Source: Novosphingobium arvoryzae (GTDB lineage Bacteria > Pseudomonadota > Alphaproteobacteria > Sphingomonadales > Sphingomonadaceae). From it: DNA of 64,000 nucleotides. Under the pieces are notes generated by a model. The model made no database searches, had not been told where the DNA came from, and saw only the letters and a list, made by a program, of their open reading frames with translations. Shown in pieces: positions 1 through 9,192 of this stretch; positions within the stretch are counted from its first letter, which is position 1; each line of letters begins with the position of its first letter. A program made the translations under genes and the position numbers. Where the stretch lies: contig NZ_BMZD01000001.1 of assembly GCF_014652615.1 (NCBI RefSeq), positions 83,962 to 147,961 of the forward strand, given 5' to 3'.

Positions 1-438
1 GGTGGCGCTCAGCGCAACGTCGGTGATGTCCGATTCAAAGCTGTCCAGTTCCATCGTCGGCAGCGGCCCCTGCACGCCCACGTCCCAGCTGGGATCGTTC
101 AGGCTCAGCACGACCGGACCGGCCGAGGTATCGGGCAGCGAAACCAGAACCGTTGCGCCGGCGCTGCCGGTGACGGTGAAACCGGCCGGAGCGCGGGTGC
201 CGGTCGACACCAGGGTACCGGTCTTCGAAGCATTGCCATCCGAACCAACCGTCACGGTGCCGCCGGTGTTGGCAGCGATCTGACCGAAGTCGAGCGCCGA
301 ATCGGCGGCCAGCGACAGGGTGTCGAGCACTTCCGCGGTGGCGGTGGCAGTGGCGGTGGCAGCGGCGTTGGCAGCCGAAGCGAACGAGATGGCGCTGAGA
401 GCGGCGCCGACAACAGCGAGGCGAAGCGAGTTACGCAT
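1..438 (-). CDS. DUF4402-like secreted protein (C-terminus beyond window)
   Basis: The first 146 residues are visible and the 3' end runs off the left edge. Residues 1-25 form a clear Sec signal peptide (MRNSLRLA..., cleavage after SAANA). An Ala-Thr alternating stretch follows, then a beta-rich segment with LDFGQIAANTGGTVTV, which matches the DUF4402 pattern common in sphingomonads. DUF4402 proteins are thought to be exported surface or pilus-like subunits; the exact role is not known. The ATG at 438 has an AGGGA-type site upstream. The 175-bp gap to parB would hold its promoter. Confidence 0.75.
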   Translation of the reverse strand, partial: MRNSLRLAVVGAALSAISFASAANAAATATATATAEVLDTLSLAADSALDFGQIAANTGGTVTVGSDGNASKTGTLVSTGTRAPAGFTVTGSAGATVLVSLPDTSAGPVVLSLNDPSWDVGVQGPLPTMELDSFESDITDVALSAT

Positions 439-613
439 AAATCTACTGGTCCCTATCCAAGCATTCGAGAGCTTGCAGCGTGATGAGCGCCGCCCGAATG
501 GACGGCTTGCCCCCATTCGCAGGACCCTATGTAGAACTACTCTGTTCAGGCTTTGCTTTTGATTATGGTTAATGGATCAGGGTGGAAAATTAACGATTAC
601 CCCGCAAAATTCC

Positions 614-1603
614 CTATATTCCGCCGCCAGTTAGGCGCTGGCAAATCAGATCAAGCTGGTCGAGCGTGCGATAACGGATGGTAACTGTGCCAGAACGCGG
701 ATCAGCATCGGCGTTGATCCGCACCGACAGGCCCAGAAACTCCTCAAGGTGGCTCTGAACTGCCGCGATATCGGCTGAGGCGCCCACATCCCGGTCACTG
801 CGCGCGCGGCGCGGCGCGGTGGTGCCGGTGGTCTGGCGCCGGACCAGCTTTTCCACCTCGCGCACCGACAGCTGCCTGGCCACTGCCGATTCGGCCAGGG
901 CTTCGGCGTTCTCCACGCCGATCAGGGCGCGGGCATGGCCCATCGACAGGCGTCCGTCCTGCACCATGTCCATGACCGATTCGGGCAAGGCCAGCAGGCG
1001 CTGGAGATTCGCGACGTGGCTGCGGCTCTTGTCGACCAGCTTGGCGATCTCAGCCTGGGTCAGCCCTTCCTGCTCGGCCAGGCTGTGATAGGCGCGGGCC
1101 TCCTCGATCGGATTGAGATCTTCGCGCTGCAGATTCTCGATCAGCGCCAGCGCCATCACTTCACGCTCGCTCAGATCGCGAACAATTGCCGGAATTTCAT
1201 GGACTTGCGCCCGCTGAGCCGCGCGCCAGCGGCGCTCCCCCGCTACCAGGCGATAGCGCCCGCCCCCCTGTGGCGTCACGATCACCGGCTGAATCACCCC
1301 GCGGGCGGCAATCGACGCCGCCAGCTCGTCCAGCGCGGCTTCATCAAAATGACGGCGCGGCTGACCGGGCAGCGGCGAGATCGACGAAACTGCCAGCAGC
1401 GTCAGTCCCGAGGCAGGCGCGCGAACGGATGGCGTCGTGGTTGCAGTGGCAGCCGCATCCAGCCCATCGGCTGGCGTCACCAGCGGTTCTTCCCGCCGGG
1501 TTTCACCCAGCAGCGCACCCAGGCCGCGCCCCAGCGCGGGCGGGCGCTTCTTGGCTGCGGCAGCTTGCGGAACGGAAATGCGGACTACGGGTTCGTCGCT
1601 CAT
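614..1603 (-). CDS. parB: ParB chromosome-partitioning protein
   Basis: ParB is the CTP-dependent clamp that loads at parS and spreads to form the partition complex moved by ParA. The 329-residue protein starts with MSDEPVVRIS. It has a basic GRGLGALLG segment near residue 25, the ParB/Srx box with GERRWRAAQ near residue 125 (the CTP-binding region), and a helix-turn-helix (LTQAEIAKLVDKSRSHVANLQRLL) near 180-205. I chose the ATG at 1603, which overlaps the parA stop as ATGA, rather than an upstream in-frame start lying inside parA. Four parS-like sites are 0.9-3.4 kb upstream. Confidence 0.97.
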   Translation of the reverse strand: MSDEPVVRISVPQAAAAKKRPPALGRGLGALLGETRREEPLVTPADGLDAAATATTTPSVRAPASGLTLLAVSSISPLPGQPRRHFDEAALDELAASIAARGVIQPVIVTPQGGGRYRLVAGERRWRAAQRAQVHEIPAIVRDLSEREVMALALIENLQREDLNPIEEARAYHSLAEQEGLTQAEIAKLVDKSRSHVANLQRLLALPESVMDMVQDGRLSMGHARALIGVENAEALAESAVARQLSVREVEKLVRRQTTGTTAPRRARSDRDVGASADIAAVQSHLEEFLGLSVRINADADPRSGTVTIRYRTLDQLDLICQRLTGGGI

Positions 1604-2376
1604 GCGGCCTTCCTCTGTTCGGGCAGGCGGGTAATCAACTCGCGCGCCAGCGCCATGTAGGCGCGGCTGCCCACGCAATTGTGGTCATAGATCAGCGCCG
1701 GCAGCCCGTGGCTGGGCGCTTCGGACAGGCGCACGTTGCGCGGGATGACCGATTCGAACACCAGCCCGCCCAGGCACGAGCGCACATCCTCTGCCACCTG
1801 ATCGGTCAGCCGGTTGCGCCGATCGAACATCGTCAGCGCGATGCCAACGATCCCCAGCTCCGGGTTGAAGCGCTGCTGCACCCGCTCCACCGTCTGCAGC
1901 AGCTGGCTGAGCCCTTCCAGCGCGAAGAATTCACACTGGAGCGGCACCAGCAAGGTATCCGCAGCGCACAGGGCGTTGAGCGTGAGCAGTCCCAGCGACG
2001 GCGGACAATCGATGAAGCAGATATCGTATACCGAATCGGCCGCCAGCGCGTCGGCCAGGCGCTGGGTGCGATTCTCGACCGAGACGAGCTCCACCTCAGC
2101 CCCGGACAGGTCGACCGTCGCGGCAATCAGGTCGAGCCCGGGAATTCGCGTCTGGATCACGCATTCTTCCAGAGAGGCCTGATCGACCAGCAGGTCGTAA
2201 GACGAACGCTCACGCTCGGCCGTGCCGACCCCGATTCCCGTGGACGCGTTGCCCTGCGGATCGAGATCGATCAGCAACACTTTCCACCCCGTCGCGGCCA
2301 TGGCCGTGGCGATGTTGATCGCGGTGGTAGTCTTGCCCACCCCGCCCTTCTGGTTGGCGATCGCCACGCGAATCAC
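1600..2376 (-). CDS. parA: ParA chromosome-partitioning ATPase
   Basis: This is a Walker-type ATPase that segregates the ParB-parS complex on the nucleoid. Its 258 residues open with the deviant Walker A motif KGGVGKTTT (residues 10-18), with a Walker A' region at IDLDPQGNAST and Walker B at CFIDCPPSLG near 125. The start is GTG at 2376, overlapping the rsmG stop as GTGA, and the end overlaps parB. The gene is therefore co-translated in an rsmG-parA-parB chain, the common alphaproteobacterial arrangement. Confidence 0.97.
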   Translation of the reverse strand: MIRVAIANQKGGVGKTTTAINIATAMAATGWKVLLIDLDPQGNASTGIGVGTAERERSSYDLLVDQASLEECVIQTRIPGLDLIAATVDLSGAEVELVSVENRTQRLADALAADSVYDICFIDCPPSLGLLTLNALCAADTLLVPLQCEFFALEGLSQLLQTVERVQQRFNPELGIVGIALTMFDRRNRLTDQVAEDVRSCLGGLVFESVIPRNVRLSEAPSHGLPALIYDHNCVGSRAYMALARELITRLPEQRKAA

Positions 2377-3026
2377 GATTTGCGTCCCTTCCTTGCGGTG
2401 TTTGCGGCCAAAGTGCCGACGATCACCCCGGCATCCGCGTCAGTCAGCGATTGTTCCACGTGGAACCGATGCTGCCAGCCAGAGAGTTCCTGCAATTCTT
2501 GCGGCGCAGACCGCCCCTTCGGCAACAGCCAAATGGTGTCCGCTGTGGAAAATCGTGCGGATAGTTCCAACAAGCGCGGCAATGGCGCAAAGGCCCGAGC
2601 CGAAATGACACGCACGGGCCGGGTCGGCACCAGCTCAAGCCGGGCCCCGATCACTTGCGCCCGATCCAGCCCCAGCGCGATTCGGGCGCGCTCCAGCCAC
2701 TCGATTCGCCGCGCCCGCGATTCGACCATCAGGACGGCACACTCGGGCCGCAACGCGGCAATCACCAGGCCGGGAAACCCTGCCCCAGTGCCGAGGTCCA
2801 GCCAGGGTGAGCATGTTTCACGTGGAACGTGGGTCAGCAGCTGTGCCGAATCGGCAATGTGCCGTCGCCACACTTCCGCAAGGCTCGCCGCCGAAACCAG
2901 GTTCTGGCGGGTATTCTCCTCCTCCAGCAAACGGACAAGCGCAGTGAGCCGATCGGCCGCACCGGCATCCCATTCCGGCAAGCGCTCAAGCCAGGCGCGC
3001 GCTTCGGCATCGGTGTGCAGCATCAT
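2373..3026 (-). CDS. rsmG: 16S rRNA (guanine527-N7)-methyltransferase RsmG (GidB)
   Basis: RsmG methylates G527 of 16S rRNA using SAM. The 217-residue protein has the RsmG N-terminal pattern [28 protein letters not shown] and SAM motif [13 protein letters not shown] near residue 80. The ATG at 3026 overlaps the mnmG stop (ATGA), and the end overlaps parA. Two parS-like palindromes (2452 and 2814) lie inside the coding sequence, as is common for parS near this locus. Confidence 0.96.
   Translation of the reverse strand: MMLHTDAEARAWLERLPEWDAGAADRLTALVRLLEEENTRQNLVSAASLAEVWRRHIADSAQLLTHVPRETCSPWLDLGTGAGFPGLVIAALRPECAVLMVESRARRIEWLERARIALGLDRAQVIGARLELVPTRPVRVISARAFAPLPRLLELSARFSTADTIWLLPKGRSAPQELQELSGWQHRFHVEQSLTDADAGVIVGTLAANTARKGRKS
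2452..2467. promoter_or_regulatory. parS-like ParB-binding site
   Basis: TGTTCCACGTGGAACC is a near-perfect palindrome matching the bacterial parS consensus TGTTTCACGTGAAACA at 13 of 16 positions; it carries symmetric changes in each arm. It lies inside rsmG, upstream of parAB. Confidence 0.8.
2814..2829. promoter_or_regulatory. parS-like ParB-binding site
   Basis: TGTTTCACGTGGAACG keeps one perfect parS half (TGTTTCAC) and the central CACGTG. It is inside rsmG, 362 bp from the neighbouring site at 2452. Confidence 0.8.
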
Positions 3027-4885
3027 GCCGCCCGCCGCCGCGCATGCACGAGCAGCGCCGCCAGCGCGGCGGGCGTGATTCCCGGAACCCGTCCCGCCGC
3101 CGCCAAGGTTGTCGGCCGGGCGCGGCTCAGGCGCTCGACCATTTCGCGCGAGAGGCCGGGAATCGCGGCATAGGGAAAGTCATCGCCCAGCGGCAACGCT
3201 TCCGCGGCACGAAGGTCGCGCAGTTCACTGTCCTGCCGCGCCAGATAGGGCGCATAGGCCGCATCCTCGGCCACTTCCTCAACCAGTTGCGAATCGGCCG
3301 CATGGGCCGCAGCCAGCACCTCTGCATCGACCCACGGGGATAGGGCGGGCATATCGACCCCGCCAAATCGCAACCATTCACGCAGCGGCAAGCGCCCGGT
3401 ATCGGCCCGCACCGGCAGCCCGGCCAGCGCCAGCTCGTTGCTGGTTGCGCTGGCATCAAGCGCCCGGTCCAGCCCGGCCCGCGCCGCTTCGCGCGCCTTG
3501 AACCAGTCCGCCCGTTCGGCCCCGATGCAGCCCGCAGCCAAGCCCGAGGGGGTCAAGCGGGTGGTGGCATTATTGGCACGCAGACGCAGCCGGTATTCGG
3601 CCCGTGCCGTAAGCATCCGATAGGGTTCGGACACCCCGTGCAACGTCAGATCATCGATCATCACCGCCATATAGCTATTGGCCCGATCCAGTGCTGCCGG
3701 TTCACGCCCCAGCACGGCAGCGGCGGCATGCATCCCGGCCACCAGCCCTTGCGCGGCAGCTTCTTCATAGCCGGTGGTGCCGTTGATCTGACCGGCACAG
3801 TACAGCCCCGGCAGATCCCGCAGCTCCAGCGACGGACGCAGGGCACGCGGATCGATGTGATCGTATTCCACGGCATAGCCAGGCACGACCATCTCGACCG
3901 CTTCCAGCCCGGCCATTGTCCGCAACATCGCCAGCTGCACATCCGCCGGCAGCGACGTGGAAATGCCGTTGGGATAGACCAGATGCGTGGCCAGCCCTTC
4001 CGGCTCCAGGAACACCTGGTGCCCGTCGCGGTCGGCAAAGCGGTGGATCTTGTCCTCGATCGAGGGGCAATAGCGCGGACCGGAAGCACCAATCGCCCCG
4101 CTGAACAGCGGCGAGCGGTGCAGGTTGGCCCGGATGACGTCGTGGCTGCGTTCGTTGGTGCGGGTGATCGCACAGAAAACTTGCGGGTTCACCCGCGCCC
4201 GGCCCAGCGCGGACATCAGCCACAGATCCGGATCGGACGGCTGCTCATCCAGCTGCGCCCAGTCAATCGTGCGGCCATCCAGACGCGGCGGCGTGCCGGT
4301 CTTGAGTCGGGCCATCGGCAGCGCTGCATCGCGCAGCTGCTCGGCCAGGCGCTGGGCCGAAGCCTCACCAATCCGCCCACCGACGATCCGCTCCTCGCCT
4401 CGGAACAGCACTCCGCCCAGGAAAGTGCCGGTGCAGAGCACGACCGCATTGCTTTCCAGCTGGGTGCCATCCGCCAGCTCCAGGCCAGTCACGCGCCCGC
4501 CAGCCATGCGCAGCGCCGCCGCTTCCCCGCCGATCAAGGTCAGGTCACCTTGCCGCTTCAGCAAGCGCTGGACCTCGGCCTTGAACAGCGCCCGGTCGGC
4601 CTGGATGCGCGGCCCCTGCACCGCGCTGCCCTTGGAGCGGTTGAGCATGCGGTAATGGATCGCAGCCGCGTCCGCAGCGCGGGCGATGATCCCGTCGAGC
4701 GCATCGACTTCGCGGACCAGATGCCCCTTCCCCAATCCGCCAATCGCCGGGTTGCAGCTCATCGCGCCAATGACATCGAGGTCAAAACTGACCAGCGCGG
4801 TGCGCGCACCCATGCGCGCGGCAACGGCCGCCGCTTCCACGCCGGCGTGTCCGCCGCCGATCACGATGATGTCGAATGACTGCAT
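3023..4885 (-). CDS. mnmG: tRNA U34 5-carboxymethylaminomethyl-modifying enzyme MnmG (GidA)
   Basis: MnmG is the FAD-dependent partner of MnmE in wobble-uridine modification of tRNAs. At 620 residues it has normal length. It has the Rossmann FAD motif GGGHAG (about residues 10-15), the conserved [17 protein letters not shown] segment near 50, and the C-terminal helical domain. The ATG is at 4885. Two parS-like sites occupy the gap to mnmE. The downstream rsmG overlaps by 4 bp. Confidence 0.98.
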   Translation of the reverse strand: MQSFDIIVIGGGHAGVEAAAVAARMGARTALVSFDLDVIGAMSCNPAIGGLGKGHLVREVDALDGIIARAADAAAIHYRMLNRSKGSAVQGPRIQADRALFKAEVQRLLKRQGDLTLIGGEAAALRMAGGRVTGLELADGTQLESNAVVLCTGTFLGGVLFRGEERIVGGRIGEASAQRLAEQLRDAALPMARLKTGTPPRLDGRTIDWAQLDEQPSDPDLWLMSALGRARVNPQVFCAITRTNERSHDVIRANLHRSPLFSGAIGASGPRYCPSIEDKIHRFADRDGHQVFLEPEGLATHLVYPNGISTSLPADVQLAMLRTMAGLEAVEMVVPGYAVEYDHIDPRALRPSLELRDLPGLYCAGQINGTTGYEEAAAQGLVAGMHAAAAVLGREPAALDRANSYMAVMIDDLTLHGVSEPYRMLTARAEYRLRLRANNATTRLTPSGLAAGCIGAERADWFKAREAARAGLDRALDASATSNELALAGLPVRADTGRLPLREWLRFGGVDMPALSPWVDAEVLAAAHAADSQLVEEVAEDAAYAPYLARQDSELRDLRAAEALPLGDDFPYAAIPGLSREMVERLSRARPTTLAAAGRVPGITPAALAALLVHARRRAA

Positions 4886-4906
4886 CCACGCGCTTTAGCG
4901 GAGGAG

Positions 4907-4922
4907 CGTTTCACGTGGAACA
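4907..4922. promoter_or_regulatory. parS-like ParB-binding site
   Basis: CGTTTCACGTGGAACA matches parS with a few arm changes. It is in the mnmG-mnmE intergenic gap, 22 bp upstream of the mnmG start codon. Confidence 0.82.
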
Positions 4923-4951
4923 GGTTTTAGCAGCGATTGTCCCGGAACCGA

Positions 4952-4967
4952 TGTTTCACGTGAAACA
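4952..4967. promoter_or_regulatory. Perfect parS site
   Basis: TGTTTCACGTGAAACA is the exact 16-bp palindromic parS consensus. It lies in the gap between mnmE (ends 4973) and mnmG, about 9 kb from the proposed oriC. It is the strongest of the four sites in the cluster. Confidence 0.95.
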
Positions 4968-4972
4968 GGCGC

Positions 4973-6250
4973 CTATTTGCCGATACAGAACCGGCCAAAC
5001 AAGGCGTCTAGCATATCCTCGGTCGTGGTGCGGCCCAGCAAGGCATCGAACGCCACGCGCGCCAGTCGCAGGCTTTCGGCAACCAGCAAGGCGTCGTTCA
5101 AGCCGTCTGCCGCAGCCAGCGCGGCCCGCGCCTCGTCCAGCAACCGATGCTGACGCGCGTTGAGTGCCGCCTCGCCGGGACGCGGCAAGGCAGCGCGCGC
5201 GTGGGCAATCAGGTCAGTCCGGAGCGCGTCCATCCCCTCACCCGTCACGGCCGAGACGCGATGGCGCGGCGCGGTCTTGACCGGATGGTCCTTCCGGTCG
5301 GCCTGTGCTTCGATTTCCCAAGCGCTATCCGGCCCCTCGCCCTCAGCGCCAAGCCACAGGACCAGATCGGCCTGCGCGAGTGCCGAGCGCGCGCGTTCTA
5401 CCCCGATGGCCTCGATCGCGTCCCCCGCTTCGTCGCGCAGGCCGGCGGTATCGCTGAACCGGAACGGCACCCCGCCCAGCGCGACCGGATGAGTCAGCAC
5501 ATCGCGGGTCGTCCCGGCGACGGGCGCGGTGATCGCCGCATCGCTCTCCACCAGTGCATTGAACAGCGTGCTCTTGCCCGCATTGGGCGGCCCGGCCAGC
5601 ACCACGCGGTACCCTTCGCGCAGTGCTTCCGCCCGGGGACGCGCCAGCCAGGCGGCCAGTTCCTGCTCCAATCCGGCCAGGCGCGCGGTGAAATCCGCGG
5701 GCAGATCGCTGACATCGTCCTCGTCGCCGAAATCCAGCACCGCCTCGACCGCAGCCGACAGCATCAGCAGGCGCTCGCGCCAGCCTGCGACTTCGCGGGA
5801 AAAATCGCCACCCGCCATCGCCAACGCGGATTGGCGCTGCAGTTCGGTTTCCGCCGACAGCAGATCGGCCAGGCCTTCGGCTTCGGACAAGTCGATCCGG
5901 CCATTGGCAAAGGCGCGGCGGGTGAATTCCCCCGGCTGGGCGGGACGTAACCCCGGCAAGGCCGATAGCGCCTGCTCCACCGCACGAACGACGGCCCGAC
6001 CACCGTGGCAATGCAGCTCCGCCGTATCCTCCCCCGTCGCGGTCGTCGGTCCCGGAAGCCACAGCGCCAGCACCCGGTCCAGCACGGCCCCGGCCTGATC
6101 GCGCAGCGTTGCGGCCACGGCACGGCGTGGCGGGAGGGAGCGTCCGGCGAGCGCCCGCAGTGCATCCCCCGCCAGCGGTCCACTGATCCGCACAACGGCA
6201 ATCGCGGCAGGCGGAGCCCCGCTGGACAAGGCAAAGATCGTGTCAGTCAT
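4973..6250 (-). CDS. mnmE: tRNA modification GTPase MnmE (TrmE)
   Basis: MnmE is the GTPase partner of MnmG. The 425-residue protein has the N-terminal formyl-THF-binding domain, a helical domain and an inserted G domain with G1 GPPNAGKSTL and G3 DTAGLRD. It ends in the diagnostic FCIGK. I chose the ATG at 6250 (MTDTIFALSSG), which begins at the family's conserved N-terminus, over an upstream in-frame start that would add 18 unconserved residues. Confidence 0.97.
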   Translation of the reverse strand: MTDTIFALSSGAPPAAIAVVRISGPLAGDALRALAGRSLPPRRAVAATLRDQAGAVLDRVLALWLPGPTTATGEDTAELHCHGGRAVVRAVEQALSALPGLRPAQPGEFTRRAFANGRIDLSEAEGLADLLSAETELQRQSALAMAGGDFSREVAGWRERLLMLSAAVEAVLDFGDEDDVSDLPADFTARLAGLEQELAAWLARPRAEALREGYRVVLAGPPNAGKSTLFNALVESDAAITAPVAGTTRDVLTHPVALGGVPFRFSDTAGLRDEAGDAIEAIGVERARSALAQADLVLWLGAEGEGPDSAWEIEAQADRKDHPVKTAPRHRVSAVTGEGMDALRTDLIAHARAALPRPGEAALNARQHRLLDEARAALAAADGLNDALLVAESLRLARVAFDALLGRTTTEDMLDALFGRFCIGK

Positions 6251-6293
6251 CGCCCGCGCGCCTGCCACGGCGGACGCGCGGGGGAAAGCGGGA

Positions 6294-6551
6294 TCAGTCG
6301 TCACCCTTCTTCTTGGCGCCGCTCGCGAAGGCCGAACTGTTTTCCATGAAGCTCTGGAACAGCTTCATGCCCACCTGCCCCATCGGTGCGAGGTTCTTGG
6401 CGAATTCCTGCACCTGTTCGACATTGCCCGCGCCCTTCATCGCCTTGGCAATGGCATCGACATAGAATTCATTGGCCTTGGCCACATCGGGCAATCCAAG
6501 GAAGGTGCGCGCTTCCTGCGGCGTGCAGTCGATTTCGACATTGATCTTCAT
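6294..6551 (-). CDS. DUF6489-like small protein
   Basis: This is an 85-residue protein beginning MKINVEIDCTPQEARTFLG and ending in a charged KKKGDD tail. The first part resembles the DUF6489 family found next to mnmE in sphingomonads; its function is unknown. A good Shine-Dalgarno (AAGGAGAG) precedes the ATG at 6551. It is 43 bp upstream of mnmE on the same strand, so it probably heads the mnmE transcript. Confidence 0.8.
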   Translation of the reverse strand: MKINVEIDCTPQEARTFLGLPDVAKANEFYVDAIAKAMKGAGNVEQVQEFAKNLAPMGQVGMKLFQSFMENSSAFASGAKKKGDD

Positions 6552-6671
6552 CTGGCTCTCCTTGGCGGGCCACCCAGCCTTCCCCGTCCGCAAAGCTGAC
6601 ACATGGTCTTGGCAAAGTCCACGGTGCGTGGTTAGGCCATGCGGTAACAACCCAACATGCAGGAGCAGCAG

Positions 6672-7370
6672 ATGTCCGAAATGGTCCAGGTCCCCGCGCT
6701 TGACGGCAGCGCCACCTTCCCCGCCTATGTCGCGCGTCCCGCCGGCACGCCGACGGCGGCGATCATCGTGATCCCCGAAATCTTCGGCGTGAATCCCGGC
6801 ATCCGGCAGAAGTGCGACAAGTGGGCCGAACTGGGCTTCCTCGCGGTCGCGCCCGATGTGTTCTGGCGCTTTGCCCCCGGCGTCGAACTGAACCCCGACG
6901 TTCAGGCCGAGCTGGAGGAAGCGTTCGGCTATTACCAGCAGTACGATCCCACCGACGGCGTCTATGACATCGAAGCCACGATCAAGTGGCTGCGCGCCAC
7001 GCAGGGCGTCACCAAGGTCGGCTGCGCGGGCTACTGCCTGGGCGGACGGCTGGCCTATATGGCGGCGGCGCGCACCGACATCGACGCCTCGGTCGGCTAT
7101 TACGGCGTTGCTATCGAAACCATGCTGGACGAAGCCCATGCCATCGCCAACCCGCTGATGCTGCACATTCCCACCGGCGACCACCTCGTCGGCCCGGAAG
7201 CGCAAGCCGCGATCCATGGCGCGCTGGATACCCACCCCAAGGTGACGTTGCATGACTATGTCGGGCTGGACCACGGCTTCGCCGCCGAAATGGGCAACCG
7301 CCGGAACGAGGAAGGCGCGCAGCTGGCCGATGGGCGGACGGTCGCGTTCCTCAAGGCGAATCTGGCCTGA
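6672..7370 (+). CDS. Dienelactone hydrolase family protein
   Basis: This is a 232-residue alpha/beta hydrolase of the dienelactone hydrolase (carboxymethylenebutenolidase) type. The nucleophile is Cys122 in GYCLGG, with Asp170 and His201 (LDHGF) completing the triad. The EIFGVN segment near residue 36 is also typical. The ATG at 6672 has AGGAG 6 bp upstream; an ATG 15 bp earlier lies before that site and is less likely. The true substrate cannot be deduced. It is divergent from the DUF6489 gene. Confidence 0.9.
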   Translation: MSEMVQVPALDGSATFPAYVARPAGTPTAAIIVIPEIFGVNPGIRQKCDKWAELGFLAVAPDVFWRFAPGVELNPDVQAELEEAFGYYQQYDPTDGVYDIEATIKWLRATQGVTKVGCAGYCLGGRLAYMAAARTDIDASVGYYGVAIETMLDEAHAIANPLMLHIPTGDHLVGPEAQAAIHGALDTHPKVTLHDYVGLDHGFAAEMGNRRNEEGAQLADGRTVAFLKANLA

Positions 7371-7378
7371 TCGATCTT

Positions 7379-7496
7379 GCAGGGGCCATTGCCCCTGCAC
7401 CCCACCCGTCTTCCGGTGCGATGCAGGCGCTTGGTTCAACCCCAGCGCAACGACCGCGCCGGGAGACAGATCGAGGTCCGGGGCAATGGCCCCGGA
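7379..7496. repeat. Pair of inverted REP-like GC hairpins
   Basis: Two perfect hairpins lie in the gap between convergent genes. Their arms are GCAGGGGC/GCCCCTGC (7379-7398, loop CATT) and TCCGGGGC/GCCCCGGA (7477-7496, loop AATG). The cores GGGGCCATTGCCCC and GGGGCAATGGCCCC are reverse complements, so this is one element present in opposite orientation about 80 bp apart, like a bacterial REP/BIME unit. The hairpins may also act as terminators for the two convergent genes. Confidence 0.7.
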
Positions 7497-7498
7497 AT

Positions 7499-8629
7499 CT
7501 ATTCGTACTGCCCGATCGCCTGAAAAATCCGCCCGATCGCTTCCCGATCCGCCGCGTCGATTTCCGGTCGCCAGATCTCAAACAACAGCACCACGCGCTC
7601 TTGCGGTCCATCGTTCTTGGCCTCGTGGTTGAAGCTGTCATCGAACACCAGCGGCACCCCGTCCACCCACCCACGCGTTTCGCTGCCAACCCGGAACCAG
7701 CAGTCCGGCGCGGTCAGGATCGGGATGTGGCAGATCAGGCGGGTATTGAGCATCCCCGTGTGCGGCGCGATGTGTGCACCCGGCAGCAGGCGCGACCAGT
7801 GCGCGTTGGGGGAACGGCCTGGAATTTGCGGCATGGGCGCATAGGCCAGTGCCTCCATCGTCGCGGGACAGCGTGCCGCGTTATCTTCTACCTGCGCACC
7901 GTCCTGCCAGAAGTGGAACGCGGTCCACGCCGGATTATCGAGCAAGGGCGTGTTGGGCGCGGGCCGGTTTTCCTTGCGGTGGACATAGGGGGCAAACCCC
8001 TCCGCCCCGCTGGCCAGCACCGCTGCCAACTCGTCCTGCATCTGCGGCACCAGCGCCAACATCGGTTCCAGCCAGGGGAACCCAGCGGGATCGTAGAACC
8101 GCTTTTGCGGCAGGCCGGGGTAATAAAACACCGACGGTTCCTGCAGATAGAGTTCCCGCTTGCCAGTCAGCAGTTCGACCGCCTCAGTCATCGTTGGAGA
8201 CAGGTCTTTCCCAACGATATCAAGCAGGTAACTCTCAAATCCCGCGTTTGCCTCACCCAGATACTGCACCGCATGGGCATGCAAGGCCGTCAGCGCGGGC
8301 GGCACCGCGCCATCGGCAGCGGCCTGATTCAGGGCGGTTCGATAATACGTGGAAGCAGCGCGGGCATCCCCGGCCTGTTCGCGCAGCCGGGCCTTGAGCA
8401 ACAGCGCGCCGACCTCGCGCGGGGCCAGCTCCAGCTGGCGGTCCAGCGCGGCCTCGGCGGCATCGCGCTGCCCCAACGCCAGTTCGGCATTGGCGAGCGC
8501 CACCCATGGCACCTCGGCAGCCGGAGCCAATTCAGCCGCCTCGCGCAGCAGCGCCGCCGCACGCGGCATGTCGCGCGCGGCCAGGGCCTGCATTCCGGCA
8601 GCGATTGCGGCGCGGGGATCGTTGCTCAT
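7499..8629 (-). CDS. Aspartyl/asparaginyl beta-hydroxylase family protein with N-terminal TPR-like repeats
   Basis: This 376-residue protein has alanine-rich TPR-like helices in residues 1-130 (ALLREAAELAPAAEVPWVALANAEL-type repeats). A C-terminal Asp/Asn beta-hydroxylase domain follows, with the iron-ligand region around IAPHTG and the second His in FNHEAKN, then RVVLLFEIWRPE. Family members are Fe(II)/2-oxoglutarate oxygenases; the substrate is unknown. The ATG at 8629 has AAGGAG upstream. A longer in-frame start would run into the divergent gene's leader and lacks a ribosome site. Confidence 0.88.
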   Translation of the reverse strand: MSNDPRAAIAAGMQALAARDMPRAAALLREAAELAPAAEVPWVALANAELALGQRDAAEAALDRQLELAPREVGALLLKARLREQAGDARAASTYYRTALNQAAADGAVPPALTALHAHAVQYLGEANAGFESYLLDIVGKDLSPTMTEAVELLTGKRELYLQEPSVFYYPGLPQKRFYDPAGFPWLEPMLALVPQMQDELAAVLASGAEGFAPYVHRKENRPAPNTPLLDNPAWTAFHFWQDGAQVEDNAARCPATMEALAYAPMPQIPGRSPNAHWSRLLPGAHIAPHTGMLNTRLICHIPILTAPDCWFRVGSETRGWVDGVPLVFDDSFNHEAKNDGPQERVVLLFEIWRPEIDAADREAIGRIFQAIGQYE

Positions 8630-8727
8630 GCGCACTCCTTGTGACGTCCGGCATAGGCGAGGCTGGAACTCCTCCGCAAGCTGGGTCATGCTGCGACAAA
8701 GCGATAACGATGCAGAGGAACCCCACG

Positions 8728-9126
8728 ATGGCGACACACCCCGGACTTGCCCGCTGGCATGCCTATATGGATGGCGGCAGCGATCCGGCCGTACTGGCGG
8801 AGATGCTGGCGGATGATGCCGTGTTCCACTCGCCCGTGGTCCACACGCCCCAGGCGGGCAAGGCCAAGGTCATGGCCTACCTTGGCGCGGCCAGCGGCGT
8901 GTTCGGCAACGGGACGTTCGAATATGTTCGCGAGATTGTCGATGGCGACAATGTGATGCTGGAATTCACCTGCGAGATGGACGGTATCCGGGTTAACGGC
9001 ATCGACCTGATCCGGTTCAATGCGGACGGAAAGATACAGGATTTCAAGGTGATGGTGCGACCGCTGAAAGCCATCAACAAGGTCTGGGACCTGATGGCCG
9101 CACAGCTGCAGGCGGCACAGGGATAA
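8728..9126 (+). CDS. SnoaL/NTF2-like fold protein
   Basis: This is a 132-residue protein with the SnoaL-like pattern: ADDAVFHSPVVHTP early, then a strand-rich core, and GKIQDFKVMVRP near the end. NTF2-fold proteins include isomerases and ligand-binding proteins; no specific role can be given. The ATG at 8728 is preceded by AGAGGAA at good spacing and is preferred over the ATG at 8710. It is divergent from the hydroxylase gene. Confidence 0.8.
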   Translation: MATHPGLARWHAYMDGGSDPAVLAEMLADDAVFHSPVVHTPQAGKAKVMAYLGAASGVFGNGTFEYVREIVDGDNVMLEFTCEMDGIRVNGIDLIRFNADGKIQDFKVMVRPLKAINKVWDLMAAQLQAAQG

Positions 9127-9132
9127 ACGAAA

Positions 9133-9165
9133 GGGCGCCGTCCAGCATGAAGCCGGACGGCGCCC
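9133..9165. terminator. Terminator hairpin between convergent genes
   Basis: GGGCGCCGTCC (9133-9143) pairs perfectly with GGACGGCGCCC (9155-9165). Read leftward, the stem is followed by TTTCGTTT, so it best fits termination of rho transcription. It may also end the rightward SnoaL-like gene. Confidence 0.8.
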
Positions 9166-9192
9166 TGATCGGCCTGTTCGGGCGATGAACCC

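Noticed and set aside
1186-3078. 630-codon open frame on the + strand
   Set aside because: It runs antisense across parB, parA and rsmG, which have clear family motifs and overlapping start/stop signals. Long antisense frames are expected at this GC.
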